DNA from: CAZAYY01 sp964489525
GTDB lineage: Bacteria > Chloroflexota > Anaerolineae > Anaerolineales > JABWBV01
Assembly: GCA_964489525.1 (NCBI GenBank)
Contig: CAZAYY010000003.1
Location: 124,001 to 188,000, forward strand
DNA length: 64,000 bases
Direction: 5' to 3'
Under the pieces are notes generated by a model. It searched no databases, was not told the DNA's origin, and was given only the letters and a program-made list of their open reading frames with translations. Both the position numbers and the translations under genes were made by a program. Position 1 is the stretch's first letter. The number at the start of each line of letters is the position of its first letter. Below, one piece after another: positions 43,501-52,093 of this stretch.

Positions 43501-46500
43501 ATTCCAACCGGCTCTATCAACGGCCGCATCTGGAGCGATGATGGGGATGGATGGATTGGTGTAGACGGCTATGAAAATCTTGAACCCTTCATCGGCGGGG
43601 TATCACTCACCCTTTTACAATGTGAAGGTATTACCCTTCCTGTAACGGGTGGCGACTTAAATAAAACCTGTTCAGGTCTCGGTGGCTCCTGGACGGCTGT
43701 AGCAACCACAGTCAGCGCCAATGACGGAACCTACTCCTTCACAGGCTTACCCGCCGGGTATTACCGGGTTGCCCTTTCCACCAGCACTCTGCCTGGATTC
43801 ACCGCTCAAACCGGCGACCCGGATGATAGCAATAATTTTGGTCGTGGAAACCGTGGTCTTTGTGGGGCTGACTGTGACAACCAGTTTGGCGCAGAACTGG
43901 ATGTTGTCAAGGACCTGGCGCTCATTACCTTTTCCACCCAAGGGGTTACTGCACGTTCTGATTTTGATGGCGTCAACTTTGGCTATTCCGGCGTCCCCCG
44001 CACCATCTTCGGCTATATCTGGCAGGACCATGATGGCGATAAAATCGCCGACAGTGGTGACAATGGCATTTCTGGTGTGTCGGTATACCTGTGTACCAAT
44101 AACCTCACGGACTGCAATCCCGACAACACTGGCTACGTTGGCACTGTGGACACCGATTCAACCGGCAAATATACTTTCAGAGATGGCGTGGGTGAAATTA
44201 CCATCAGCGACGGAACCACCTACTATATCGGGGTAGACACCACAACGGACCTGCCCAGCGCAACATATACCAACACCTTCGACCCAGACAGCGATCCTGG
44301 CAACAGCCAGTACCAGACTGGCATTCCTGTTGTTGCCGGAGAACTCGTCTATGGCAGCCCGGTTTTTGACAGCACATCAAGCTACAACTTTGGCTACAAC
44401 CATACGGGTACAGTGGAGATTTCCGGCAGCGTCTATACCGACTGGGACGGCGACGGCACGCGCGACCTGGCCTCCGGCACTGGCCTGGAGCAGGGCATCA
44501 CCCCGGTCAAGGTTTACCTGTACGAAGACAGCAATGGCGATGGCTCGATTGACCCGGCCACCGATGCCCTGGTTTACACCACCACCACAGGTCCCGACGG
44601 CAGCTACACCTTCACCGGCCTGCCCTCCGGCCTCAAGAATTATGTGGTTGTAGTCGAGGAAAACGACATCAACAACAGCTACAACCAGACAGGCGACCCG
44701 GACGAAACAGGAACCTGCACCATTTGCGATGGCCGCGCCCGTGTCACCACCAACGGCAGCAATGTTGAGAACGTCAACTTTGGCTACCAGCCCACCGGCT
44801 ACAGCACCATTGGCGATTTCGTCTTCATTGACACCAACCGCAACGGCATCTACGATGTGGGTGAGGAAGGCATTGGCAATATCACCGTGCGCCTGTACTA
44901 CGATACCACCAACAATGGTGTGATTGACTCCGGCGATGCCCTGGTGGCGACCAAAGTGACTTCGAATGGCAGCGATGGCAACCCGGTTGGCTACTACCTG
45001 TTCTCGCAGATCCCGTTCGACCTGCCAGCGGGCAACTTCCTGGTCCAGGTAGACACCAGCGACCCCGATCTGCCTGTGGACGACACCGGCTCGCCGTATG
45101 TGCTCACCAGCGCCAACCCGCACGATGTCACCCTTGCCACCAACGATGATTATGTGGATGCCGACTTTGGCTTTGCCCCCCTGGGCGCAATTGGCGACCG
45201 CATCTGGCAGGATAACGACAGCGATGGCGATCAGGATTTGAGCGAACCGGGCATCGCCGGCGTGACGGTCAGCCTGTACCCCGGGGTTACCATCCTGAAC
45301 GGCAAAATTGACCTGAACGGCGACCGCACCGTGGACGACGGCGGGGACGATGGCACGCTGACGTACTCTTACTTCAACGCCGCCACCAACACCACCACCA
45401 CCTACACCTACACGATTGTGGATGGCGTGATTACCTCCAACAACGCCGGAAACGTGCTCTACTTCCTGACAGGCACGCCAGGCAGCAGCGCCGTGGGCAG
45501 CTACCCCATCATCAACGGCGGCTATGTGAACGTCAACGGGGATAACAGCATCACCAGCACCGACGACCAGGTCAGCGTCCTGCGCATGAGCGACAGCACC
45601 CTGGCCACGGATGTGACCGACAGCGAAGGCAACTACTTGTTCAGCGGGCTTTATGGCGGCAACTACATCGTCAGAACCGCTTTCCCGTCCGGCTACACCC
45701 TGACCGGTGACCCCAATGCCTACGTGGACCCGACCCAAGACCCTGTGTGCGTGGGCCAGCTCTACCCGCCCTATAACCCGGTCGCAGACGCCGCTGACTG
45801 CTACGCAGAATTTGACGGTCAGACCGGCATTACCCTGGCGCTGGGCAGCACCAACGTCTCCGCCGACTTTGGCTTCAAACCACCTGCCTACATCGGCGAC
45901 ACGGTTTGGATTGACTTGAATGGCGACGGCGATAAAGACGCCGGCGAACCGGGAATCCAGTATGTGGATGTCTTCCTCTGCCTGCAAACCACCGATCCCT
46001 GCAACAGCAGCACCGCCTTGCAAAGTACTACCACCGATGATAACGGGAACTACAGCTTTGGCTTGACCGGCAACCCGGCTAACACTTACAAAATTGTGGT
46101 CAACACCGCTGACCCCGACTTCCCCGCCGGCCTCACCCACACATACGACCGGGATGGCAGCGCTGGCGACAGCACCACTACAAGCATCATTATTGATGTC
46201 AATGGTCAGGTCACTTCCGTGGGCGGCGTGAGCTGCACGGACTGCAACACTGAACTCGACTTCGGCTACCGTGCCCTGAGCACCAACACCTACGCTCTGA
46301 TTGGTGACCGCATTTGGGAAGACACCAATGGCAACGGCCTCCAGGACGCCGGCGAGCCGGGCATCCCTGACGCCACGGTGAATCTGTATGCCGCTTTCAC
46401 TGTGGTCAATGGGTACCTCGATTTGAACGGCGATGGTGTGGGTGATGCCAACGATGATGGCACACTCACCTATTACAATGCCGCCACCAACACCACCTAC

Positions 46501-49350
46501 ACCTACACCGTGGTGGATGGGCAGGTCACTGCGAATACTTCACCAGATAACCGTCTGTATTTCCTGACCGGCACGCCGGGCAACAGCACTGTGGGCAGCT
46601 ATCCCCTGGTGGGCGGCCTGGTGGATGTAAACGGTTCCACCACCATTGCAACCGACGACGACGTGACCACCCCGCTGCGCCTGAGCGACACCACCCTGGC
46701 CACCGAGGTCACCAACAGCAGCGGCCTGTATTCCTTCGACGGACTGACAGGCGGCAACTATGTCATCTCCAGCACCCTGCCGGGCGGCTACACTCGCACT
46801 GGCGACCCCGATAGCACCATCGACGGGCAGTATGCTGTGATCGTCCCGGCTGGCAGCAGCGTGATGAACGCCGATTTTGGCTACCAGCCCAATGGCCTGG
46901 GTGATACCGTCTGGATTGATTACGATGGCAACGGCGTGGCCGGCCCGACCGAGCCGGGCATCCCGGACATCTCGGTATCCCTCTTCAGCAGCGTTTCGAC
47001 TGGCTCCTTCCGCATCCTGCCGGGCGGTCTGCTCGACCTGGACAGCGACGGCGACGCCGATAACGGCACACTAAACGGCTACACTGTCATCGGTGGCAAA
47101 GTGGACTTCAACGGCGATGGCTCAATTACTGCCGCCGACGCTGGCCGCTTCTACTATGGCAGTGGCAGCTACTACACCCTGATTGCCGGCGCCCTGGATG
47201 TCGATAATGATACCGATATCGACACGAACGACGCCGCGCTCAGCGTGACGAATTACTACGTCAGCAGTACCACCACTGACGCCGATGGGCGCTACAATCT
47301 GCCCATGCCGGCGGATGGCACGTATGCCATCGTGGTCAACACGACAGACACCGACTGGCCGGCCAGCCCGACGCTGACGCACACTTACGACAAGGATGCC
47401 AGCGCTGGCGATAACACCACCAACAGCATTCTCGTCAGCGGCGGCGCGGTGACCTCGGTCGGCGGCACCGGCTGCTCGAACTGCCGCCTGGAATTGGACT
47501 TCGGCTACCGCGATCTGACGAAAGCCATCATTGGTGATCGCATCTGGGAAGACCAGGACAACGGCGGCGACCAGGATGCCAGCGAACCGGGTATTCCGGG
47601 CGTGACCGTCAACCTCTACCTCGACACCAACACCAACGGGATCTACGATGCAGGCATCGATACCCTGGCCGCAACAGACACCACAGACGCCGATGGCTAC
47701 TATCTGTTTAGCGGTTTGGACGGCGGCAGCTACGTAGTCGTCGTTACCCCGCCGGCTGGCTTCGCCCTGACCAGCGACCCGGTTGGCGCACTCGATAACC
47801 AGGCTGGCGTTGTCGCTCCGGCCGGCTCCGGCACCCTGGCGGTAGATTTTGGCTACTACGCCGCCCCCTCGATTGGCGACCGCCTGTGGATTGACCTCGA
47901 CAATGACGGCGACCAGGATGCTGGCGAACCGGGCATCCAGAACGTTACGGTGTACCTGTGTTTGCAGACAGCAGTCATCTGCGACGCAGCAACCGCCCTC
48001 CGCACGGATGTGACCGACAGCAGCGGCAATTACTCCTTTGCCAATGTCCCGGACGGCACCTACAAAGTGGTGGTCAACACCAGCGATCCGGACTTCCCGG
48101 AAAACCTGGTACACACCTATGACCCGGACGGCAACCCCGGGGATGCCACCACCTCGAGCATTGTCGTCAGCGGCGGCAACATCACCCAGGTAGACGGCTC
48201 CAACAGTGTGGACGGCACGACGTGCAACGGCTCGGACTGCAATAACCTGATTGACCTGGGCTTCCGACACCCGCTCAGCATCAGTGGGCGCATTTTCTTC
48301 GACGCAGAGAACGACGGCGGCGATTTTGTAAACAACATGGATCGCTCGTTTGAAGGGGTCCCAGTTTACCTGACAACCCCGGACGGTGTGATCCTCACCA
48401 CCTACACAGATGCCAATGGCTTTTACACCTTCTCTGGCCTGACAACCGGCAGCAACTACCAGGTGGCTGTAGATACCAACTCACTGCTGCTTTCAGGTCT
48501 TTCTCTGACCCAAGACCCGGACACCAACCACTGTCCAAGCCCATCTGGCTGTTCTTCTTTGTACACCTTTAACCTCGGGACCAGCAGTCTCTATAACCTG
48601 GACTACAGCTTCTTCGCCAACATGGACCTGGGCGACCTGCCCGACACCTATCGCACTGTTGCCGCAACCTACCGCACCATTCTGACCACCGAAGGGCCTT
48701 ACCACACCTATGGCGGCCTGCGATTGGGCAATAACTGGGATGGCGAGGCTGATGGCTACCCCAGCGACCTGGCGGATGGTGACGACCTGGCCATTGGCAA
48801 CCAGGGCGCTGAGGGTGTGAGCGATGAAGATGGCGTGGCCTTTACCTACGGCAACTGGAAACCAGGCAACCCGGCAAGCATTGGGGTAACCTACACCTGT
48901 GACACGACAAACTACACCCCGGCTCAATGCACCACCATGCTCAATAACGCCTACCTGGTGATGTGGTTCGACTGGGACGTAGACGGGCGCTTCCAGGCGG
49001 ACGAAGTAATGAAGGTTGGCTACCTCAAGCAATCCACCAGCGGCCGCGATACAGCCACTATCGCTTTCACCGTACCGGACGATGCCACCTTCCTCGACCA
49101 GCCCAGCTCGCTCAACGTACGCGTCCGCCTGTACGATGGTGCACCCACCTTCATCTCCCCCACGGGTGCAGCCGATAACGGCGAAGTGGAAGATTACCAG
49201 CTCAACTTTGAGCCCACCGCCATCACCCTGGGCAGCTTCAGCGCCCGCCAGGCCAGCAGCAGCGTGCTGCCGTTTGCCCTGGCCGCGCTTGCCCTGGCCG
49301 GGGCCAGCCTGGCCGGTTGGGCCTTCACCCGCCGCCGCAAGGCCATTTAA
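40528..49350 (+). CDS. Giant secreted protein with twelve SdrD-B-like repeats and a C-terminal membrane anchor
   Basis: About 2940 residues with a signal peptide at 1-35. An N-terminal beta region with DUF11-like segments (35-550) leads to twelve SdrD-B/CnaB-like domains, opening near 552, 997, 1161, 1299, 1428, 1555, 1789, 1925, 2124, 2335, 2449 and 2585; typical openings are IGDRIWEDTNGNGLQDAGEP and IGDTVWIDLNGDGDKDAGEP. Between the first two lies another DUF11 region (about 670-990). Domains 6, 8 and 9 carry inserts rich in dockerin-like loops (DLNGDGVGDANDDG). A GEVED-type domain (2698-2898) ends NGEVEDYQL. The C-terminus is a hydrophobic helix followed by FTRRRKAI. It is likely a calcium-stiffened surface stalk. 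The ATG at 40528 follows AAAAAGGAG; an upstream in-frame ATG lacks one. Confidence 0.87.
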   Translation: MSKFSTLTTLRTLLLLAFGLSLALGFSLSASDNASAANGLTVEIIAAPNLVVDSNVLTPASYAPKVATVIGKFCNTGATTLNNVVARIGDYDANTPGIYPARVNPTPLTGTYRFIHLGGTSDATRIMNTIPAGECRYQYWSFTYPWTNADAVSGATIPGTIATWGNSVKADDDLWLEFDMWATHAGTGGSTPSVDNHIMYHRNEISAMANKIEPNGNPPGAWFNTETSIVYPGDTITTNGILYRIGNVGDGFDNDGDGVPDRNTWLQPFGSPAYDPSCFRIIDSRGTLTVTRSAGNPDLIIDFENTLYFTNLPPDNTDVRGVVYYKFLALGGACVVPISPYQEAASGRDNEKFNGDYGGGAGPVSSFEPAVTTDKTGNTTIIEGGTITYTIPIANESTTQDAGLILASTGESFYPVINDTLPDGLEYVCKSADITFSSGYPITNTDFTYYTSIDSGNTWVQGEPASCPGTNPVSTDPNSLFKIRFEMLDPLPKKVDASAFTAYATFAARVPTSFVTNEGTAIIENCAEVSFGNTTGFATECTTTIVGGDRTISGFVWRDENLDGLKTGETTNGIFNQSGGAVEVKLYYDLNNNNEVDEDDILVATTLTTGANDSNYSFTGLAAGNYLVVIDEFENASENRLPDGYRHTTDTVRDVTVAGLNITDIDFGFGPSLQVTKTVVGGSGYENTNMTYKITVRNLRPGGGTSVNNACVYEIWAGSTLATKKNFANRDNVIGEEDGLYATGDPTIGGNQELLVNAFDSTGFVGTITSVEAVMGVYFSSSLSNDSLILKVYNALPDNSNGNFLATSGTTFNTTYLNANVIGASNYKLLGFTIPAASSPGGAPWNWSELSTLYSQIEFVKTGGADASTLFVDVMGFRVTTSEDCVTGGADDVLDIVPLTDVYDSSRLTFVSADPPQTSHTAPTITWTNVGPINAGQSRDVFVTLSVNQICPPNQACANLTGVVNTASVANAEFGDGTDANDDSDQITHNLIPTGSINGRIWSDDGDGWIGVDGYENLEPFIGGVSLTLLQCEGITLPVTGGDLNKTCSGLGGSWTAVATTVSANDGTYSFTGLPAGYYRVALSTSTLPGFTAQTGDPDDSNNFGRGNRGLCGADCDNQFGAELDVVKDLALITFSTQGVTARSDFDGVNFGYSGVPRTIFGYIWQDHDGDKIADSGDNGISGVSVYLCTNNLTDCNPDNTGYVGTVDTDSTGKYTFRDGVGEITISDGTTYYIGVDTTTDLPSATYTNTFDPDSDPGNSQYQTGIPVVAGELVYGSPVFDSTSSYNFGYNHTGTVEISGSVYTDWDGDGTRDLASGTGLEQGITPVKVYLYEDSNGDGSIDPATDALVYTTTTGPDGSYTFTGLPSGLKNYVVVVEENDINNSYNQTGDPDETGTCTICDGRARVTTNGSNVENVNFGYQPTGYSTIGDFVFIDTNRNGIYDVGEEGIGNITVRLYYDTTNNGVIDSGDALVATKVTSNGSDGNPVGYYLFSQIPFDLPAGNFLVQVDTSDPDLPVDDTGSPYVLTSANPHDVTLATNDDYVDADFGFAPLGAIGDRIWQDNDSDGDQDLSEPGIAGVTVSLYPGVTILNGKIDLNGDRTVDDGGDDGTLTYSYFNAATNTTTTYTYTIVDGVITSNNAGNVLYFLTGTPGSSAVGSYPIINGGYVNVNGDNSITSTDDQVSVLRMSDSTLATDVTDSEGNYLFSGLYGGNYIVRTAFPSGYTLTGDPNAYVDPTQDPVCVGQLYPPYNPVADAADCYAEFDGQTGITLALGSTNVSADFGFKPPAYIGDTVWIDLNGDGDKDAGEPGIQYVDVFLCLQTTDPCNSSTALQSTTTDDNGNYSFGLTGNPANTYKIVVNTADPDFPAGLTHTYDRDGSAGDSTTTSIIIDVNGQVTSVGGVSCTDCNTELDFGYRALSTNTYALIGDRIWEDTNGNGLQDAGEPGIPDATVNLYAAFTVVNGYLDLNGDGVGDANDDGTLTYYNAATNTTYTYTVVDGQVTANTSPDNRLYFLTGTPGNSTVGSYPLVGGLVDVNGSTTIATDDDVTTPLRLSDTTLATEVTNSSGLYSFDGLTGGNYVISSTLPGGYTRTGDPDSTIDGQYAVIVPAGSSVMNADFGYQPNGLGDTVWIDYDGNGVAGPTEPGIPDISVSLFSSVSTGSFRILPGGLLDLDSDGDADNGTLNGYTVIGGKVDFNGDGSITAADAGRFYYGSGSYYTLIAGALDVDNDTDIDTNDAALSVTNYYVSSTTTDADGRYNLPMPADGTYAIVVNTTDTDWPASPTLTHTYDKDASAGDNTTNSILVSGGAVTSVGGTGCSNCRLELDFGYRDLTKAIIGDRIWEDQDNGGDQDASEPGIPGVTVNLYLDTNTNGIYDAGIDTLAATDTTDADGYYLFSGLDGGSYVVVVTPPAGFALTSDPVGALDNQAGVVAPAGSGTLAVDFGYYAAPSIGDRLWIDLDNDGDQDAGEPGIQNVTVYLCLQTAVICDAATALRTDVTDSSGNYSFANVPDGTYKVVVNTSDPDFPENLVHTYDPDGNPGDATTSSIVVSGGNITQVDGSNSVDGTTCNGSDCNNLIDLGFRHPLSISGRIFFDAENDGGDFVNNMDRSFEGVPVYLTTPDGVILTTYTDANGFYTFSGLTTGSNYQVAVDTNSLLLSGLSLTQDPDTNHCPSPSGCSSLYTFNLGTSSLYNLDYSFFANMDLGDLPDTYRTVAATYRTILTTEGPYHTYGGLRLGNNWDGEADGYPSDLADGDDLAIGNQGAEGVSDEDGVAFTYGNWKPGNPASIGVTYTCDTTNYTPAQCTTMLNNAYLVMWFDWDVDGRFQADEVMKVGYLKQSTSGRDTATIAFTVPDDATFLDQPSSLNVRVRLYDGAPTFISPTGAADNGEVEDYQLNFEPTAITLGSFSARQASSSVLPFALAALALAGASLAGWAFTRRRKAI

Positions 49351-49378
49351 TCTTACCTCTTTTTACCCGTGCCTGTAT

Positions 49379-49421
49379 GCAGGGGCTGTCTGGTTCAACC
49401 GGGCAGCCCCTGCTGCTTTTG
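49379..49421 (+). terminator. Terminator of the second giant gene
   Basis: GCAGGGGCTG (49379-49388) and CAGCCCCTGC (49404-49413) form a 10-bp stem, followed by TGCTTTTG. The position, 29 bp after the stop, fits an intrinsic terminator with a modest T-run. Confidence 0.7.
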
Positions 49422-49432
49422 TAGCGTTCACC

Positions 49433-49938
49433 CGCTTTGCCGCGAATTGCGCAAATTTGCGCGAAGGATGGGTTGGGTGTTCCGGGCGCAGGGGGAACCC
49501 CGGCGAGAAGGGCGGGTCAGCGGGTGGGTAGGCGGGCCGCGCCGGATCGAACCAAGGGCGGTTCTGGATTGGCTTCCGCTGCGCGGCGACCCGCCCCTAC
49601 CTGAGGATGGCTCAGGGTTGGCCCTCCCTTAAATGGGCGCCCAGCACCCATTTGGGGGAGGTGGCCGCCAGGCCGGAGGGGGTTCCCCATTCGTATCTTT
49701 GTGGCCCACAATTCGTGGACGGTGAACGGGCCCCCTCCAGACGGGCGGACGCCGTCCGCCCCTACCCACCCCCCTCCGGCTGCGCCGGGTCCCCCCATTT
49801 TGCCTGCGGCAAAATAAGGGGACTTAAACCCCCCGTGTCGTCCCGAACGGCCCAGCCGGAGGGACCTTCTTCCCGATTTAACATTTTTTATTTTCCCCTT
49901 TCTTCCCCCATCCTGTTCATCCTGTCCATCCCTGTTTA
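49433..49938. repeat. Interspersed repeat block, copy d (longest: R2 plus R1)
   Basis: The longest copy, in the same orientation as copy a. R2 starts with CGCTTTGCCGCGAATTGCGC and its 14-bp palindrome, and continues through the segment shared with copy b (GGGCGGACGCCGTCCGCCCC near 49742). R1 spans about 49834-49938 with a shortened AT core (ATTTAACATTTTTTATTTTC). It lies between the giant gene terminator and the ino1 terminator. Confidence 0.85.
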
Positions 49939-49960
49939 AGGGTTTCCCCGCGATACCCAT

Positions 49961-49995
49961 AAAAAAATCCCTGGCGGTGCGCCAGGGATTTTTCG
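49961..49995 (-). terminator. Terminator of the inositol-phosphate synthase gene (bidirectional)
   Basis: AAATCCCTGGCG (49965-49976) and CGCCAGGGATTT (49980-49991) form a 12-bp stem with a 3-nt loop. A-runs on one side and T-runs on the other make it work in both directions. It lies 14 bp beyond the minus-strand stop. Confidence 0.9.
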
Positions 49996-50008
49996 GGAGG
50001 TGAAAAAA

Positions 50009-51091
50009 TTACTCGCCTTTGATGAAGGCTTCCACCATCTGGTGGGCCTGGTCATCGGTAAACTGCTGCGGCGGAGTTTTCATGAAATAGGACGACGGCG
50101 CCAGCAGCGCCCCCGAAAGGCCCCGGTCGAGGGCCAGCTTGGCACAGCGCACGGCGTCAATAATCACCCCGGCGGAGTTGGGCGAATCCCACACTTCCAG
50201 TTTTAGCTCCAGGTTGAGGGGCACGTCGCCAAAAGCCCGGCCTTCCATGCGGATATGGCACCACTTGCGGTCGGTAAGCCAGGGCACGTAATCGCTTGGC
50301 CCAACGTGGACGTTTTCGGGACCCAGGTCGTAGGGAAGCTGGCTGGTGACCGCGTTGGTTTTGGAAATCTTCTTGGACTCCAGCCGTTCGCGTTCAAGCA
50401 TATTGAAAAAATCCATATTGCCGCCAAAGTTAAGCTGGTAGGTGCGGTCAATATGAATGCCCCGATCGTGGAACAGGCTGGTCAGCACCCGGTGGGTGAT
50501 GGTGGCGCCCAGCTGGCTTTTGACATCATCGCCAACGATGGGCAGGCCGCGCTCTTTAAAGCGGTTGGCCCAATAGGGTGAGCTGGCGATGAACACCGGA
50601 ATGCCGTTCACAAAGGCACAGCCAGCCTCCAAAATTTGCTCCACGTACCACTTGGTGGCCATTTCAGAACCTACCGGCATGAAATTGACCACCACGTCGG
50701 TTTTGGTATCTTTGAGAATCTGGATGATGTTGTCAGTTGGGCCGGGGGCTTTCTTGACCACCTGGCTGAGGTATTTGCCAATGCCGTCGTGGGTCATGCC
50801 GCGCGACACGGGCACGCCCAGGTGAGGCACTTCGGCGAACTTGATGGTGTTGTTTGGGTGGGCATGGATGGCTTCGCTCAGGTCCTTGCCCACCTTGCTG
50901 TCCACCACATCAATCGCAGCAGAAAACTCAATGTCCCGAACATGATAACCACCTACTGTGGCGTGCATCAGACCAGGAATTTCGGCGTCATTAGGAGCAT
51001 CCTTGTAATACTGGACGCCCTGCACCAGGGATGAGGCGCAGTTGCCTACGCCAATAATGGCAACTCGAACTTTTTTGCTTTTTTGAGCCAT
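50009..51091 (-). CDS. ino1: Inositol-3-phosphate synthase
   Basis: Ino1 isomerises glucose 6-phosphate to 1L-myo-inositol 1-phosphate with a bound NAD, the entry step to inositol lipids, inositol solutes or mycothiol-like thiols. The 360 residues are of the short bacterial/archaeal type. VRVAIIGVGNCASSLVQGV near 9-27 is the NAD fold, NFMPVGSEMATKWYVEQIL near 135 and GDDVKSQLGATITHR near 187 are conserved, and LNFGGNMDFFNM near 223 holds catalytic-site residues. The start ATG has AAGGAAAGG upstream. It stands alone, so the downstream pathway is not visible; phosphatidylinositol-type lipids are one possibility. Confidence 0.94.
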   Translation of the reverse strand: MAQKSKKVRVAIIGVGNCASSLVQGVQYYKDAPNDAEIPGLMHATVGGYHVRDIEFSAAIDVVDSKVGKDLSEAIHAHPNNTIKFAEVPHLGVPVSRGMTHDGIGKYLSQVVKKAPGPTDNIIQILKDTKTDVVVNFMPVGSEMATKWYVEQILEAGCAFVNGIPVFIASSPYWANRFKERGLPIVGDDVKSQLGATITHRVLTSLFHDRGIHIDRTYQLNFGGNMDFFNMLERERLESKKISKTNAVTSQLPYDLGPENVHVGPSDYVPWLTDRKWCHIRMEGRAFGDVPLNLELKLEVWDSPNSAGVIIDAVRCAKLALDRGLSGALLAPSSYFMKTPPQQFTDDQAHQMVEAFIKGE

Positions 51092-51240
51092 GATACCTTT
51101 CCTTGTTTATATATGGTTTTGCGCCGAAGAAAGCGCCCGTCAAAATCAGCCTGGGGTTGGGTTGCGAGCACACAGCGCGTCTTAAATTATACTTCACCGG
51201 ATGCCATTAATGAAGAAGCCAATTTGAAAGGTGCGCGCAG

Positions 51241-51340
51241 ATGTCCAACCCCACCCCCAACCCCGCCCCAGGCTTTGGGGCGGGGAGAAGATCAGGCAGT
51301 GGCCACCTGGCGAGCTGTACCCGCCAGGTGGCCACTGCCT
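51241..51340. repeat. GC-rich palindromic repeat copy 2 plus 19-bp hairpin
   Basis: CCCCGCCCCA (51261-51270) with TGGGGCGGGG (51276-51285) forms a 10-bp stem, the same element as at 6769 and 59909. Immediately after it, 51294-51312 pairs perfectly with 51322-51340 (19 bp, 9-nt loop; core GGCCACCTGGCG). The rest of the 345-bp gap between ino1 and the DUF47 gene shows only C/G runs. Confidence 0.8.
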
Positions 51341-51436
51341 AAGAATTCCCCCTTCCCGGCGGGAAGGGGGGCAGGGGGATGGGTAGGTGAGGAATAGGAT
51401 GAAATCACAACAGTTGAGTGCTCCCATTCGAATGGG

Positions 51437-52075
51437 TTAAGTAAGTTTCATGACAATCATTCCCAACACATCGGCGGCTTTGTTCACCCGGTCGGCCATG
51501 TTGGAAACGTGGCGGTAAACCTCGCGGCGCTTCAGCAGCAGGGTGATGTGTTTGTGGTCGGCAACCTTACTGAACAGGTCGGCAATGGCCAGGCGGTACT
51601 CTTGCTCCACTTCATTTTCCAGTTTTTTCGCCCGGCGGGCATGGTCACCCGAAACGCGCGGGTTAGCCGTCAGGCGCTGGATGGCCAGGGCAATTTCCTC
51701 TGAAGCCTGCAGGTTGAGCTGGATCATCTTCAGCAGGTGGCTGTCGGCGTCAATCTGCAGTAAGCGCATTTCTTCCACGGTGCTGTAGGCATAATCCAGG
51801 ATGTCGTCAATATGCAGCGACAGGTTAAAAATATCTTCCCGGTCCAGTGGGGTGATAAAAGTATTATGCAGTTCGTCAATCAAAATCCGACGCACCTCAT
51901 CGGCCTGGCTTTCCGCAACGCGCATTTCTTCAATGGTTTTGGCGTTGATTTCGGTTTGCTGCAGCCATTTTTCCAGGCGCTTCAGCCCGGCCACTGTCAG
52001 TTCGCTTTGCTCCATTAACAACGCGATAAAACGGTCAACTTTATGGGTGCGCTTCATAAAATTTGCAATGCCCAT
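51437..52075 (-). CDS. DUF47 / PhoU-like Pit accessory protein
   Basis: All-helical, PhoU-related cytoplasmic protein of 212 residues. The family (DUF47) is regularly encoded with Pit-type phosphate transporters and is thought to control them. VDRFIALLMEQSELTVAGLK near 14-33, the DEVRRILIDELHNTFITPLDREDI stretch near 58-81 with its metal-binding acidic pattern, and DDILDYA near 90 are typical. It lies 18 bp downstream of the transporter gene on the same strand, so the two form an operon. Confidence 0.9.
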   Translation of the reverse strand: MGIANFMKRTHKVDRFIALLMEQSELTVAGLKRLEKWLQQTEINAKTIEEMRVAESQADEVRRILIDELHNTFITPLDREDIFNLSLHIDDILDYAYSTVEEMRLLQIDADSHLLKMIQLNLQASEEIALAIQRLTANPRVSGDHARRAKKLENEVEQEYRLAIADLFSKVADHKHITLLLKRREVYRHVSNMADRVNKAADVLGMIVMKLT

Positions 52076-52093
52076 ACACGCTCCTTCAACAAT

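Noticed and set aside
44377..46140. Minus-strand open frame of 587 codons
   Set aside because: Antisense of the SdrD-B repeat gene; Val/Ala/Gly-rich composition is the expected complement of the repeats.
42184..48600. Regularly spaced similar segments considered as a repeat array or CRISPR
   Set aside because: They are in-frame protein domain repeats of 100-235 codons with no short direct repeats and spacers.
49433..49833. Open frames inside the intergenic repeat blocks
   Set aside because: Different copies keep different frames, with indels not in multiples of three, so no protein is conserved.
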